Of a stretch of 64,000 nucleotides of DNA, positions 1-12,195 are shown in pieces (the first letter of the stretch is position 1; the number at the start of each line of letters is the position of its first letter). The notes under the pieces were generated by a model that was given only the letters and a program-made list of their open reading frames with translations, was not told the origin of the DNA and searched no databases. The stretch spans positions 2,486,001 to 2,550,000 of the forward strand of contig NC_043998.1 of NCBI RefSeq assembly GCF_902150065.1. The letters are read 5' to 3'. The stretch comes from Myripristis murdjan. Lineage: Eukaryota > Chordata > Actinopteri > Holocentriformes > Holocentridae. A program made the position numbers and the translations under genes.

Positions 1-47
1 TTTTGTCTTTTATATCAGGATTTAGGCTCTCTTGGACTGTGACATAC

Positions 48-1884
48 CTCACGCAGTTTAGCAGTGTCACCGCTGGCATCTCCGTGGGCCAAGAGACACT
101 CCTTAGGGCTGATTTGGACAAGCAAGGACTCCAGGTTGGAGAAGATCTCACTGTCGGGGAACTCACACACTCCCATGATCCTCTGGGCTGCGTCCACATA
201 GCCCACACCCACCACACGCTGCCCGTCAGCCCCCGTCGCCAAGCGTACAGCCACGACCCCGGCACAGCCCTCTGCTCCAGCGCCGCTCCCAAACAGAACC
301 TCCTCAAACTGAGTCAGGTTTCCCGGAGATGCCTGAGGTGGGATGAAGATGAAGTGACAGCGGGAATGAGCGGGATTAAAAGCAACACCATCTTTCTTTC
401 CCTGGCAGTGATGGGGTCAATACCTTGTACTCGAGCTTCCAGTCGTGCTCTTTACTGCTCTTGCTGTGGTTCTTGTACACCTCCACTCTGTACTGCCTCA
501 CCAGCAGCAAGTCTCTCACAAAAGCCTCGAAGTTCAGCTTGCTCAGGACGACACTCTCCAGCTTGCGGCTCCCTGCGGACCAAAGCCATGAATAGCAAAG
601 TCCTGCATCTCAGAGTAACACAGTATCTGAAAGTGACCCAATTCTGATTTGTTTCTCAAATCTATTCATTTTGCCTTAACTGTTCACATTCATCTCTGCA
701 TGTGACCTACATCTGACATCAGCTTGGACAGATCTGACCCAGCATGCACAAATATATACCAAGCATGCTGCTAAGCAACAAAAATGTCAATTTACATGAC
801 AATCCAGCATCACAATCAATGAAATAGTGGTGCAGGCATTTATTTCTTGAAAAGTTTACAGTGGTGGTGGTGAGTCAGCTGTTCAGGCTGAGGGCAAAAG
901 AAGGGCTTGGATTGAAGCATCCTCCCCTAAACCTATTAAATTTGCAACTTCTGTCTCCTCACTGTCATTGCTGCTATGCTCCATATTTTATTTTGTCCAC
1001 TTGAGCTGACAGTGAGTGAATAATGACACTCTGATACACAGTGGGAATAAAAACCCATACATTTTGATTTGACTCCCCACACCGCTGTGAAATCTGCAGG
1101 AATCAGAAACTCATCTGACATAGGAACCACATAAACACCACTCACACTCCAACCATGTCTGTTATTGTTGTCTACACTGAGCATGTGCCTTTATTACTGG
1201 ATGTAGTGTGATTTACTGTGTTGTGCTCTAACCTACTTGTGAAGCAAGGCAAATTTCCACATCGGAGGAGAACATAGATGATCTAATGTCATCTTATATT
1301 ACAGCGGCCCAAATCAGAAAGGGGAAAAAGTGGCATTCGGTGTGATTTTAAGCTGTTCACACTGGCTAAAACTGGCTGTATTTATCAGCAGCTATTCATG
1401 CATTGACCACTGAAAGGCTAGACGGCAGTGTCGCACTTTTATTAACTCAGTTTGTTATTAACTAGACCGTTTAACGTTAGCATCCTGCAGCTGCTGCACA
1501 GCTCGTTGCATAGGTGTTTGCGGTTAGCTTGGTGCTACCTCTGCTGTTGCTACACTGTCTAACAACATCAAAACAACATCGATAACTTAGCTAACGAGTA
1601 AAATATCAGTTTGTCAGCGGTGAAAAAATAAGTATGTGCGCTAGTTGTTTAGCTAGCTGGTGTCAGGGGTACCGACCCGAGCCCAGGTGTTTGATGACCC
1701 CGTTGGTCTTGAAAACCTCCTTGGCGGCGAACAGCGCGTCCTTGCCGTGCACGGTGTAATAGTCGCTCCGGTCGAAGATGCGGAAGGTGCTGTCCGGTTT
1801 CTCCGGCATGGAGAAGAAGAAGCTGAGGAAGCCATGCTCGGCTGCGCTGTCCATCGACAGGTTCTGCTTCGGCTGCACCGCCAT
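48..1884 (-). CDS. msh2: msh2, DNA mismatch repair protein, exons 1-3 (gene continues off the left edge)
   Basis: MutS homologue that pairs with MSH6 or MSH3 in the nucleus to recognise mismatches. Three exons are visible: 1884-1677 (start [19 protein letters not shown]), 572-424 and 332-48; each joins in frame (phases 1 and 0) with AG acceptors and GT donors, covering residues 1-214. The N-terminal mismatch-binding domain shows [14 protein letters not shown] and [20 protein letters not shown]. Exon 3 carries [19 protein letters not shown] and [17 protein letters not shown], entering the connector domain. These match vertebrate MSH2 closely from memory, and exon sizes are near those of the human gene. 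The ATPase and clamp domains lie outside the window. Intron 1 (573-1676) carries a LINE fragment. No lesion is seen in the visible part. Confidence 0.96.
1120..1305 (+). repeat. LINE 3'-end fragment in msh2 intron 1
   Basis: Shares long similar blocks with a second copy on the minus strand at 41187-41560. Examples are CCAACCATGTCTGTTATTGT against GGAACCATGTCCGTTATTAT, then TGTGCTCTAACC, then CAAATTTCCACATC, and a tail ending TATCTTA-like. The tail and the second copy's residual coding sequence suggest the 3' end of a fish non-LTR retrotransposon (Rex1/L2 type). It is 5' truncated, as is usual for such elements. Confidence 0.55.
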
Positions 1885-1944
1885 GTTGCAAACTCCCGCC
1901 ACGGCTAGAGCCAAACAGGAAACAACGTCATCACGCTGCCGCGC

Positions 1945-1958
1945 GTTACCATGGAAAC
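1945..1958. promoter_or_regulatory. RFX X-box palindrome upstream of msh2
   Basis: GTTACCATGGAAAC fits the RFX-family X-box (two GTTNCC-type half sites, palindromic). It lies 61 bases upstream of the msh2 start codon, in the expected 5' UTR or core promoter. An ACGTCA half-site resembling a CRE lies just downstream at about 1925-1930. The motif match is direct; use by RFX factors is inferred. Confidence 0.5.
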
Positions 1959-1986
1959 TAGTCAGCTGCTTTTCCGGTAGCGCGCC

Positions 1987-2290
1987 AGTCAGAAATCAGA
2001 AATCAGAAATCAGAAATACTTTATTGAGTGGCTCAGCTGCAGTCAAATTCTCAAGAGAAGAATTAAACTATAAGAAATAAGAAACATAAAATTATGTGCC
2101 TTACAAATTCATTAAAAAAAAGAAAAATAGAAAAAAGTATGGGCATCATGTAGGCTAGAAATATGTGCATTAATCCTGCTTGTGCATTAATCATAGTTGT
2201 AGAAAAGTATGTGCATTAAGTTCTACAAAATCCTACTAAATATTACAACAAGAAATGCAGAAATAAGAAATTGAGCATGGGTCAAAAAGA
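1987..2290 (-). repeat. Probable LINE-type tail with short tandem 3' repeat
   Basis: TCAGAAA is repeated about four times and followed by TACTTTATTGA. Reverse-complemented, this gives an AATAAAGTA...TTTCTGA tail like the 3' ends of fish non-LTR elements, with internal sequence running to higher coordinates. That interior is AT-rich with repeated ATGTGCATTAA-like blocks at about 2163-2225. The family is not identified. Confidence 0.35.
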
Positions 2291-2565
2291 AAACCTATGT
2301 GCACCATGTACACACAGGGATAATGTACAGCAGACTGCACACTTTAGTGATGCTAATGCTAGTAATATTACCTGCTGGCTGTTTAGACTGTGGTACGGTG
2401 ACAGGACAACACAGATGGAAATAACATTTATATAGGCCTACTTTTGTTCACCGTTATAATAAACACATTCTATGTATACATTTATAATTCTGCGAGCCTT
2501 AGTTATTTGGCTACACAGAAATTAGTGGCTAATTATTTGCCTATACTGTCATTATAATAAAAAAA

Positions 2566-2596
<31 letters not shown>

Positions 2597-2715
2597 CGGT
2601 GATCCATCTCACCTCTTAGCCTCTTTATCGGCTTCTAGTGACTCGGCCATTTACCTGTCATTACCACCATCTAGTGGCGAGGAGTCTGTCTTGGCTGTAC
2701 ATATGAGAATATTTA

Positions 2716-2750
<35 letters not shown>

Positions 2751-3908
2751 ACGAACAAGAAAACTATAATTGCACGGGGGCCGTAGGAATTGCACAGATT
2801 TAACATTTACAGCAGAGAAAATGGATGACGAGCTCACTTTTGATGCTATTCTTTAAAAAAGAATTTGAGAGACTTTAGTGTTAATAAGAAGATCTTTTAT
2901 TCAACCTTTGCCGTGATCTGCGGGGTTTTGGTAACCTCTGTGTGGAAAACTAAACAAAAAATAAATTTGGGAAATTTGTAAAGTTGTGTGAGAAGATAAT
3001 TGGTGTGAATCAGAATAACCTTGGTCATTTATAGTCATTTATATCAGGTTTGAGTATGTTATATATATTTCTCAGTCTAGCTCCAGCCTAATTTTTATAT
3101 TCTGTTTTTGATTTTTAACCTCCACTTTTCCTATTGGTCACATGACAGTGTTACAGCTCACAGCTTATGTGTATTATGTGCAGTTGTCTGTTGTTTTCAC
3201 TACATTGGAAGTAGCCTAACTGCATTTATTTGTGAACATCATCTATAAATGAAAATTGCCTTTACTCCTCTCTCCTCTCCTCTGCTACCTGCATTTGTCA
3301 TGCTTCCTTCCAAAAACCCTATTATAAGTGATCACCTGGTCATTTTTCCCCTTTACCCCTATTTGGTTTGCTGTATTTTTTTTCTCTATAGGCTACATTT
3401 AAAAACAAGGTTCACATTTTAACTTTGTCCATGTTGTGTAAACTAGTGCCCGATAATGGTAGCCTTGGTTTACCCCTTGCCACACCTGTTCGTTTTTATT
3501 CATTTTATTCTTTTTTAAATGAACTAATATTGTCGTTCATATTTGTGTTTTTTTTTTTTTTTTTTTTTTTCTGTCATGAATCAGGCCTTGTCATTAATTT
3601 ATTGAAGCTACTAGAAAATGTTTGTTATAGTTATTACTATGCTATGTTAGCTTATAGCCTATCGTCAGTAAATAGTTTATGTTTTATTTAAACCCCCCCC
3701 CCCAGTCAACAACACACATAAACTGACAAACTTGGGTAACATTTTTTTATTCTATTTACTGGAGTCAGATTGACTCCGCAGCTGATAAAAAAAAATGTTA
3801 GCAGCCTAAATGTGAAGGTAACAGGAGAGTTAAATAAATTCTCAGGACAAACCATGGAACAGGATGATTTTTCCAGCCTGTGTAATCCACGTTGTGTTGT
3901 GCGGGTCC
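2291..3908. other. Intergenic between msh2 and gch
   Basis: No gene is supported here. It holds a poly(A) run at 2570-2596, an (AAAT)n microsatellite at 2716-2751, a poly(T) run at 3548-3570 and a C-run near 3692-3703. The two genes diverge, so this stretch carries both upstream regions. Confidence 0.6.
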
Positions 3909-4009
3909 TCACATGTGACGCGGGGCTGACGGCTCCACATGTTTTGACACGGCTGAGACTTGGACAAATCGGAGCGCGCACGGGAGCGGGCGGGCTATAT
4001 AAACACGTG
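3909..4009 (+). promoter_or_regulatory. gch promoter: E-boxes and TATA box
   Basis: A TATATAAA box lies at 3996-4003, about 105 bases before the start codon, which puts transcription start near 4027-4033. Three E-boxes surround it: the palindrome TCACATGTGA at 3909-3918, CACATG at 3936-3941 and CACGTG at 4004-4009. TCACATGTGA fits the extended E-box bound by MITF/TFE bHLH-Zip factors. The motifs are read directly; binding is inferred from the known role of gch paralogues in pigment cells. Confidence 0.6.
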
Positions 4010-4106
4010 CAGCCACCGGCAAGAGCGCACGAGACCCGCCGGTTAACGCACCTTCGGGACCGTCTCCTCCTCCAGCTCGAGACCCAGGCACAGGGAGCGC
4101 GGCGGT

Positions 4107-4490
4107 ATGAACGGCAAGATGAGCGGCGTGGTGGCGGAGTTTCACTGCGGCGGCGGCGGCTTCGGCGAGCTGTCCCTCGAGACCAAGAAGTCCGCGGCGC
4201 ACCGCAAGCACGAGACCTCACGCAAAGAGGCGGAGGACGAGTCCCGCTTACCTGCGCTCGAGGCCGCCTACACCAGCATCCTGCGGGAACTCGGGGAGGA
4301 CGCGGACCGGCAGGGGCTGCTGCGCACGCCGCTGCGCGCCGCCCAGGCCATGCAGTTCCTAACCAAGGGATACCACGAGAGCATTTACGGTGAGGGGGGG
4401 GCTGATACCGTGTGTGTGTGTTTTAGTTTTTTTTAGTTTTATACCATATAATAACTTCTATTATAACTTATTATAACTGTATACATAGGT

Positions 4491-4544
<54 letters not shown>

Positions 4545-5020
4545 CCTTTACCTTGGCTCATTATGTAATGAATGAATAAATGCTATTGTTCGTTAATGCT
4601 GTGCATTTTGTGCAACCTGTCGGCTTAACACAGCTTTACAAGGAATGCCTGCTGCATATCACCGGTGCAACCAAGATAGGCCTGCAGATTTTGGGAGTAT
4701 GATAGGCCCTAAAAATAACACAGCAAAGTGGCAAACCCGCAACTTCTTATAGCCTACTAACTGGAAATTTACGGTGAAACCATATAGGAGAAAATAAATA
4801 CCCTCAAGTAAAATAAAATACACTCTTTATTGGTTGCTGTAAACACACTGCACGTGGCTACCAAACTGGAGTATTACGGTCATTTTTTCTTGTTTAAACC
4901 ATGAGGACACTACCACTATTACAAATAGTTTCTTGACTGACAGACCACCATACCTTAATATTTAACATTTGTGTCCAAACCAGCTAAACCATTTAAGCTG
5001 GCTTCAACATTTCTGAAAGT

Positions 5021-5069
<49 letters not shown>

Positions 5070-5185
5070 CTAGACATTCTGAATGATGCCATATTCGATG
5101 AGGATCACGATGAGATGGTGATTGTGAAGGATATAGACATGTTTTCATTGTGTGAACATCACCTGGTGCCCTTTTTCGGCAAGGT

Positions 5186-5225
<40 letters not shown>

Positions 5226-6778
5226 ATAACAGTCTATCTGGATGAGGTTGGAGTGTGAGACAATGTATGCAGAGTGTTTCTAGGTTGCTAGAGCGAGCAG
5301 CGAGCACTCATTAACATTGTATTTGTGTGATCACGTGCATGAGTGACAGTGTCATGTGCTCCTGAGTTTGTGTGTGTGTGTGTGTCAGTAAGGTCAGGGT
5401 TTATTTATATTATTTGCTAGCCTTGACCTTCATCAGTGTTACTTTTGTACTTTTGCATTCTTCAGGTTCATATTGGGTATCTGCCTAACAAAAAAGTGGT
5501 TGGACTGAGCAAGTTGGCAAGGTATAACACACACACACACACACTACAAACCATATGCACAACTGCACACACTCTCACTGTGAAGCCGACCATGCTCCTG
5601 TGTATGGCTGTATGTTTCTGGTGTTAGTGCCAGCTGGCTGCGTTCTTCTGTTATCTCAGCGCATTGACCTGGAGGCTTATACTCTAAGCCCTGTGGCCGA
5701 TATCTAGTCCCCTCATCAAGCACACTCACAGACAGCTCCCTAACCCTGGCCGCTGTCGACCATGAGAAAATCCCCTCAGACCTGTGGGAATCACCCCAGT
5801 ATTATCACAGTCTCTCTGTCTGTCTCCTTCTCTCCCTCTCCTCTCATTTGCTCTCGCCTTTCATATATCACACAACCTCTGAACATACAAAAACCAGACT
5901 GACAGACACAGACACTTCATGGCATCAATTAGATTGTTGGTGTTAATGGTGTTAATGCCTCCCCCCATCATAAACACTACAAATTTATGTACCAAGATGG
6001 ATGAAAATGATGAAAGAAAAAAAATCATGACGCTGATGAATCACAGATGAAAAGGCCTCTATATTGCATGGCAAGCGTACAGACTTGTGGCAACAAGCTG
6101 AGGCCTGTTTCAAGTGAAATATTAATCTTTATTACAGCTAATCTGTAATCAGTCCCCTCACTCTTATTTGTATTTTGGTTTCCTTAGGATTGTCGAGATC
6201 TACAGTCGAAGGCTTCAAGGTAAGGCAGTGACATTTTAGTTGATGACTTGTACGCTATTTGAGCAGGGGTCACACAAGCACTATTTCAGGACAGAAAGAG
6301 AATAATAACCACACAGCAAGCAGTTTTTCTTAAAATATTTCACTAAGGAAATAAATGGAAATCTCCTATCTAGTGGCGTTTTTGCATATGTTCACTTCGG
6401 CTGTTCACCCCTGCAGTTCAAGAGCGTCTCACCAAGCAGATCGCCACGTCAATCTCAGAAGCTGTGCAGCCAAAGGGCGTAGCTGTGATTATTGAGGCAG
6501 CGTGAGTACGGCACTTCCCCCACCACACACATACAAACACACACACACACACACACACCACCCATACGGTTAAAGGTTGGATGTGTTAGACTCAAAACAC
6601 GAGGCTGTCCTAAAACCTCAGGTGCACCATGTGAATGGGTCATGCTGTTGTCATGCAAGCATGTGTGTGAGTGATATACAGTGCACAGATAGTCTTTGAG
6701 AATATGAGGCCACCAGGGGACAACATAGAGCGCTAAAACTTAGTAAAATGAGCAGTGGCCAATGGGACGTTTTCATTT

Positions 6779-6813
<35 letters not shown>

Positions 6814-7370
6814 TTACTGCGCGTTGGTGAACATTACCAGACACTAGTTACGAACACACACATTTCTCTGCTTTTTGTTTTTGCCAATTAGTCAACAGCA
6901 CATGAGCCTCAATGCTAGTGGAAATCTTCTGAAAATGCCATCATTTTACAAGCATCAATTTCATGTCAGCTTATAATTATGAATTCAGCATAAATAACAA
7001 TGGCAGTAATTGCTCAATTACTGGTAAATTTTTGAAATCAAATGTAGTGATCAGCATTGAGCTCAATCGACCACCATATATTCTGGCCAAAAGTCTGTAT
7101 TGCACTTTCTTGAGTCACAGCAGGTCAAGGATGGTGGTTGGCTGTTCTCTTTTTAGTTTTTAGGCTTTAGTTAAATGTTGAAAGTCTAAGCCATATTAAC
7201 AGGACCTATGTGTGTGTGTGTGTGTGTGTGTGTGTTGCAGGCACATGTGCATGGTGATGCGTGGCGTCCAGAAGATGAACAGCCGAACAGTGACCAGCAC
7301 CATGTTGGGGATTTTCCGAGAGGACCCCAAATCCCGGGAGGAGTTCCTTGCTCTTTCAAAGCACATATGA
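4107..7370 (+). CDS. gch2: GTP cyclohydrolase I, likely the gch2 paralogue
   Basis: Converts GTP to 7,8-dihydroneopterin triphosphate, the first step to tetrahydrobiopterin and, in fish, to pteridine pigments; cytosolic homodecamer. Six exons: 4107-4389, 5074-5183, 5466-5521, 6188-6219, 6417-6501 and 7241-7370, joining in frame to 231 aa. A variable N-terminus (about 45 aa, Gly-rich) precedes the catalytic fold: [37 protein letters not shown], zinc and active-site CEHH with [31 protein letters not shown], then [14 protein letters not shown] with the second zinc cysteine, ending [11 protein letters not shown]. All expected zinc ligands are present. The gch2 label rests on its place among genes of human 2p21, while human GCH1 is at 14q22; gch1 remains possible. 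The Met at 4107 is preferred because a later in-frame ATG (4119) lies only four codons on. Confidence 0.92.
4495..4541. repeat. (TC)n microsatellite in gch intron 1
   Basis: Near-perfect TC dinucleotide run of about 47 bases. It is far from either splice site of the intron, so no effect on splicing is claimed. Confidence 0.9.
5023..5224 (+). repeat. Paired (TG)n tracts bracketing gch exon 2
   Basis: A (TG)n run at 5023-5067 ends six bases before exon 2 (5074-5183), in the place of the polypyrimidine tract. A second run, 5189-5224, begins within the donor GTAAGTGTGTG. UG-repeat RNA is a known binding site of TDP-43 and CELF proteins. The repeats are seen directly; regulation is inferred. Confidence 0.85.
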
Positions 7371-8543
7371 CGCGTGCCACACACTGCTCTCTTCTGAGCC
7401 TCTGAATAACATCTACAAAGCTCCTGGGTACCTCTGGATCTAGTCCTAATTTAAGACAAAAAATGATAACTTTTCCCAATAAGGAGAAACACAGAGCTCC
7501 TGAGGATCCAAGGCAGCCCTGCAGCTTACCTCAGTAAACTGAAGCCTTACAGAATCAGAAGTGGGGCACACACACACATGCTAGTAGACTCATCATGATG
7601 GGTTTAGTTTTATCCTCAGTACATCTGTTTAGTCTTGCTGCAAACAGTCCCATTCCTCAAACCCTGCAGCTGAAATCCCTGAGCTAAACAGAGAATGGGA
7701 AACTCCAACCTGTGGTGCCTCTATCTAGCCTCTGCTAGGTATTTTAGTCTGGCAATATTTATATGTATTTAGTATGAAACGTAAGTGCAATATTTTAGTA
7801 TTGCAATACTTTAGATGTACATTTTCTTATTTTTTGTCCTTGCAAATTGAAGTGCTCAGTAACCTAACACAGCTTGATTTTTTTAACTTGTAAAAAATAA
7901 TCACCAAATGAGAGCAAGTAGAGATTGAGGTGTTCACAACTTATTTTTTTTCCATATTTACAAATACATTTGTATATATTATTTATGTTGTAACAAATGT
8001 TTTGTAAGAGAAGAAATTGTATGTATTAATATAGTAATTTAGCTAGGTTTGCCTATCAGCTCTGTTCCCCACCGGCTTCACTGTACAGTTATTTTGGGCT
8101 GGACCGCCACAGCACGACTGGCCCTACAAACGCCAGTGTCTGTCACTGAGTCACTGAGTGATGAAGTTACCCCATTGGTCCATTCCAAGTGTTTCCCCAT
8201 TGGCCGTTGCTCTTATGTCAACACATGTCATCGATATAAGCCTCAATACAAGCACAAAACATTTCCTGGGTGACTCAACACACACTTCTTAGCTTTGGTA
8301 CAGCATGTCACACTACTATACAGCTTCATGAGTATGATACACATTTATGTTATACAACTGTGTTTGGACATGTCGGTGATTAACTTAATCATAACCTCCA
8401 GGTCTTACTGTAGCAGGGTTAAATTCATGGCCGTAGCCAACGGTGAGCACACCAAGATCTGGACCGTGGTGTCCTCATAATTATTTCATATAAAAAATAA
8501 ATAATCACTATTTAACTATTGCATGTTGCCAATTCTGTACCTA

Positions 8544-8549
8544 AATAAA
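8544..8549 (+). other. gch poly(A) signal candidate
   Basis: An AATAAA hexamer about 1.17 kb after the gch stop codon. It would give a long AT-rich 3' UTR (7371 to about 8570). No better canonical signal was found nearer the stop. Confidence 0.5.
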
Positions 8550-8579
8550 GTTGTATAAATATAATGACACTTGTGAATC

Positions 8580-9910
8580 TTCCTTTGTACAGTCAAGTTA
8601 GTCAAATATAGCAGCCCGGGCAGTTTTTTTTGTCCCATCAGCGTCAGTGTTAAAAATAAAACAGAATACATCCAGCATGTTTGTTTTGTGCATAGCCAGG
8701 GGGATAAACTGGACTTGAGCATAATGTTGATCCTAAACATTATTTTGGGTCAATGACCATCCAACACCATTAGACAAAAGCAGGGAGGGTTTATGGTCGG
8801 ACAATACAACAGATGTAACAATGGGCAATGTGGTGCTGATGTCCCTGAATCCCCTGCTGCAGAGAATGAGAGAGGCCAAATGACAGTCGATTAACTTCTT
8901 CATCAAGTAGCCAAAGTCACTAGTGGTTTCACAATTTCATCAGTTAGGAAAGTAGATTTTTTAGTAGAGCAGAAACCGTACACTGGTTTGTAAACTATCG
9001 GAGCAGCTTGAATAATTGACCACAGCTAAGTTATCAGTATAGGTTGGAGGTTAAAGCTATTTTTGAGTCCTGGGACAACATGGCATGTATTCAGACACAG
9101 AACGAGTGTGTGCACACGTAGCTGAAGGCCTGAGGGAGACTGAGGCCTTTAAATGTCACCGAAGGAGCTTGCTGCCACTTGTCTCAGCCAGCCTATGGAC
9201 TATAACCTTTGACCTGACGGAAGTTGGGGGTCAAACCTGACGTTGTAGCCAACCAGGGTAATGTTAGAGCATCTAAACCAATCATAACAACCACACAGGA
9301 CGAGTATTGATGTGCTGTATGTACGTAATAGGGCTAAAATTATAACTTTCATGCCTCAAGGCACAAAGGGAAAAAAGCCTCTTAAATGTCAGCATATTTA
9401 ATCCTTTAATCAACTCCAAAAATACTACACTTTATATATTACATACAGGATATCATAAAAAAAAAAAAAAAAAAAAAACACAAAGGAGTAGGGGGTGGGG
9501 TCCTGTGTAAGTACAGGTATTAGATCTAAATTATGCACAATTATGCACAGCCTTGGCTTGAGAAACGGGGAACGACGGGTTGTGTAAATGAAAACAACAG
9601 TGCTTGCCTGTGTAATGCCACTGTAAGACTAGGAGTTCCAGCGGAGCTCTGTGATAAAAAGGCTAAAGCAGAAGCCATCATCTCCACATAAACCTCAAAC
9701 ACGAACACTCACACACACACACACTACACACTCAGGTCTGGGAAGAATAACAGTTAAGAGTGACAGCTGGCTATCACTGAAGGAAGGAGGGTAAAGTGGA
9801 AATCTAACGGGATGCTCAAGGTGCCCTTCCTCCTCCCTATTCCTCCCTCCCAGCATTCATCCCTCCATCTATCCCTCTCTCTGTGGACCCTTCTTCCAGT
9901 CCAGACACTG
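8580..9910. other. Intergenic between convergent gch and cript
   Basis: No coding exon is supported. It has a poly(A) run at about 9459-9478 and a short CA repeat near 9710-9725. The right part is presumably the cript 3' UTR on the minus strand; no canonical AATAAA was fixed there. Confidence 0.5.
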
Positions 9911-12162
9911 TCACACAGATGTCTGCTTGTAGTTCTTAGTGTCCAAAACCTTCTTCCCACACATGGCACAGATTCCTGCAAAGATAAAGAGAGATTTAAC
10001 AGAGAACAAGAGAAGAAAAAAAAACACCAATATTGTGACATGAGACTAGACACTGCCTGGTGATTTTGGATAGTGTAATATCTTGATAAGGGTTGTCTTT
10101 TCCTGCTTTTAAAGGCTGCATGACAGTAAAGCAATGCATTTTTCTGAACTTGAACTGACTGTTCTTGTCGCTTGCCTCTACCTGCTCAGTCATCATATCC
10201 ACATTACTAACAACTGCTTATCAAAAATCGCTTATAACTATCTCAGAAAAGCATCAACAGTCATCCCTACATTATCAACACTATACTGATACTGAGGTAT
10301 TTGGTCAAATGATATTTGTTTTACATATGGCCCCGCCCTAAAATTTAGGTCAAGCTTACAATGCACAGGAGCTTGTTTTTCATTTGCTCCCTCAAGAATT
10401 TCCCAATATGGGATGAATAAAGTACATCTGTCAATCTATATGTAATGTAGGATGTTATATATGTATGTAATGTTATATGTATTGTGAAATGTGTGTATTT
10501 GACTCTGACTCTTTATTTGAGGCATTAATTTTTTCAGAACATTCAAAGAAGCTATCAATATTTTCTCCCAAATTGTACAGTAATGTGGAAATAACAATGA
10601 CGCACATGCTTGCTCATGAATTAGTCATCTGTGATCAATTACTGGGTTATTACAGTGTGAGTAATGGCTGAGTGTGACAGCTGCTTTTCGCACTGTTAGA
10701 GGATGCTGTTAATGTAAGACTAAGGAGAGAATGAGTCTGTTTTCTGGCCCAGATGCTTGACATTTACATCCAAAGCAGATTTACTGCTATACATCTGACA
10801 GGGGCATTTGGTTTGTGTGACTGACTGAGATTTATAAAATTGAACGCCAGAGTTCTATACATTTGAAGAAAAGACTGTAAACATGATCTATTTACTGATA
10901 TGGATCACACAATAACAACCCTGATCTGGCACGTGAAAACTTGATTTAAAACCTCTGAGGTCACTCCATGAGGTGAATCACTCACATTATTCAAAGTATT
11001 GATGAGGCACTAGTGTCAGATAGACTGGAACCAGGGTAAGACAGAGTATGAGTGACTAATTATCCTAACAATAGGCCTTATGACACTGAACATTAAGTAA
11101 TGTCATAAATGAAAGCAAAGTGACTTCATATTTCTGCCTTTTTGCACACAAACAAGCATGTCACACCTCTCTAATAGAGAACAGATGAACAGTCTTAGTC
11201 ACTACTGCCTCCTACCTTTCTTGTAAGCACAGCCCTGGCAGTAGTGCGACCCTGACTGATGAACCGAGCTCTTACAGATCCGGCAGGTAGCGAAGCCAGT
11301 CTTGCTGTAGGGGTCAAACCTGAGAGGAGACACATTACAAAACCCACAGCAAATTACACAGAAAAATATACAGGGAGCAGGAGAAAGCAAAAGCTAATAA
11401 AGACACTGAAGACGTTAAAGCTGTGTTTGGTGGTCCAATAAAATCTAGTTTCAAATTACTTAATTTTCATTTCACCTCAAGCCCAAATTTGTAAATCTGA
11501 CCTTTGCTGCTTTTTCGTACAGATTTGGGTTTGGACTAATTCATACCAAAATGAAAATTCAGCCATTATCTCCTTACCCCATGTCATTTGAATGTCCACC
11601 AAACACAGCAAGTTCAGGCCTCTTCCATTTCAACCCTCTACCAAACTACTAACATTAATGCGTTGATCTTTTTACAGCATTGAAACAAACAAACACAAAA
11701 AAGAAAATGCCACTGATAATGCAAAACTGAATGAAGTATATTTCAGACTTTTTGCTCAACACTGCAATCATTTAGCTGCAGCATTGCAATCATTTAGCTG
11801 CAGATCACTGTAATAGCTGGAGAGACGGCTGAGGTGAGTTCCAAATGACATGAAGCTGAGCAGATAATGACTGAAGTTTCATTTCGGGGTGAACAACTTC
11901 CTCACTGATAATCAAACACAGTGATATCCCCTCATCGTGTGAAATTTCCCCACCGTGGGACTAATAAAGGAATATCTTATCTTACCAAAAAAAGTCAGTC
12001 ACAGTCTTAATATCATAAGGTAATGATAATTAAGAAAGTTAAGTTAAGACATCCTTCAGCCTTGGCTTCTCCTCACCTTGCCTTCTTGGAGGTCAGTATC
12101 TTGTTCTCATTTAGTTTGCGCCCACCGCTCTCTGAAAAGCACAAACACAACATTATCATCCC

Positions 12163-12195
<33 letters not shown>

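Noticed and set aside
3770-4393. 207-residue open frame over the gch first exon
   Set aside because: It is a shifted frame of the GC-rich 5' UTR and exon 1. The gch frame at 4107 has the family motifs and fits the next exon.
4971-5307. Open frames rich in VCVCVC or THTHTH
   Set aside because: They are translations of (TG)n/(CA)n repeats. Only the real exon 2 of gch within this span is coding.
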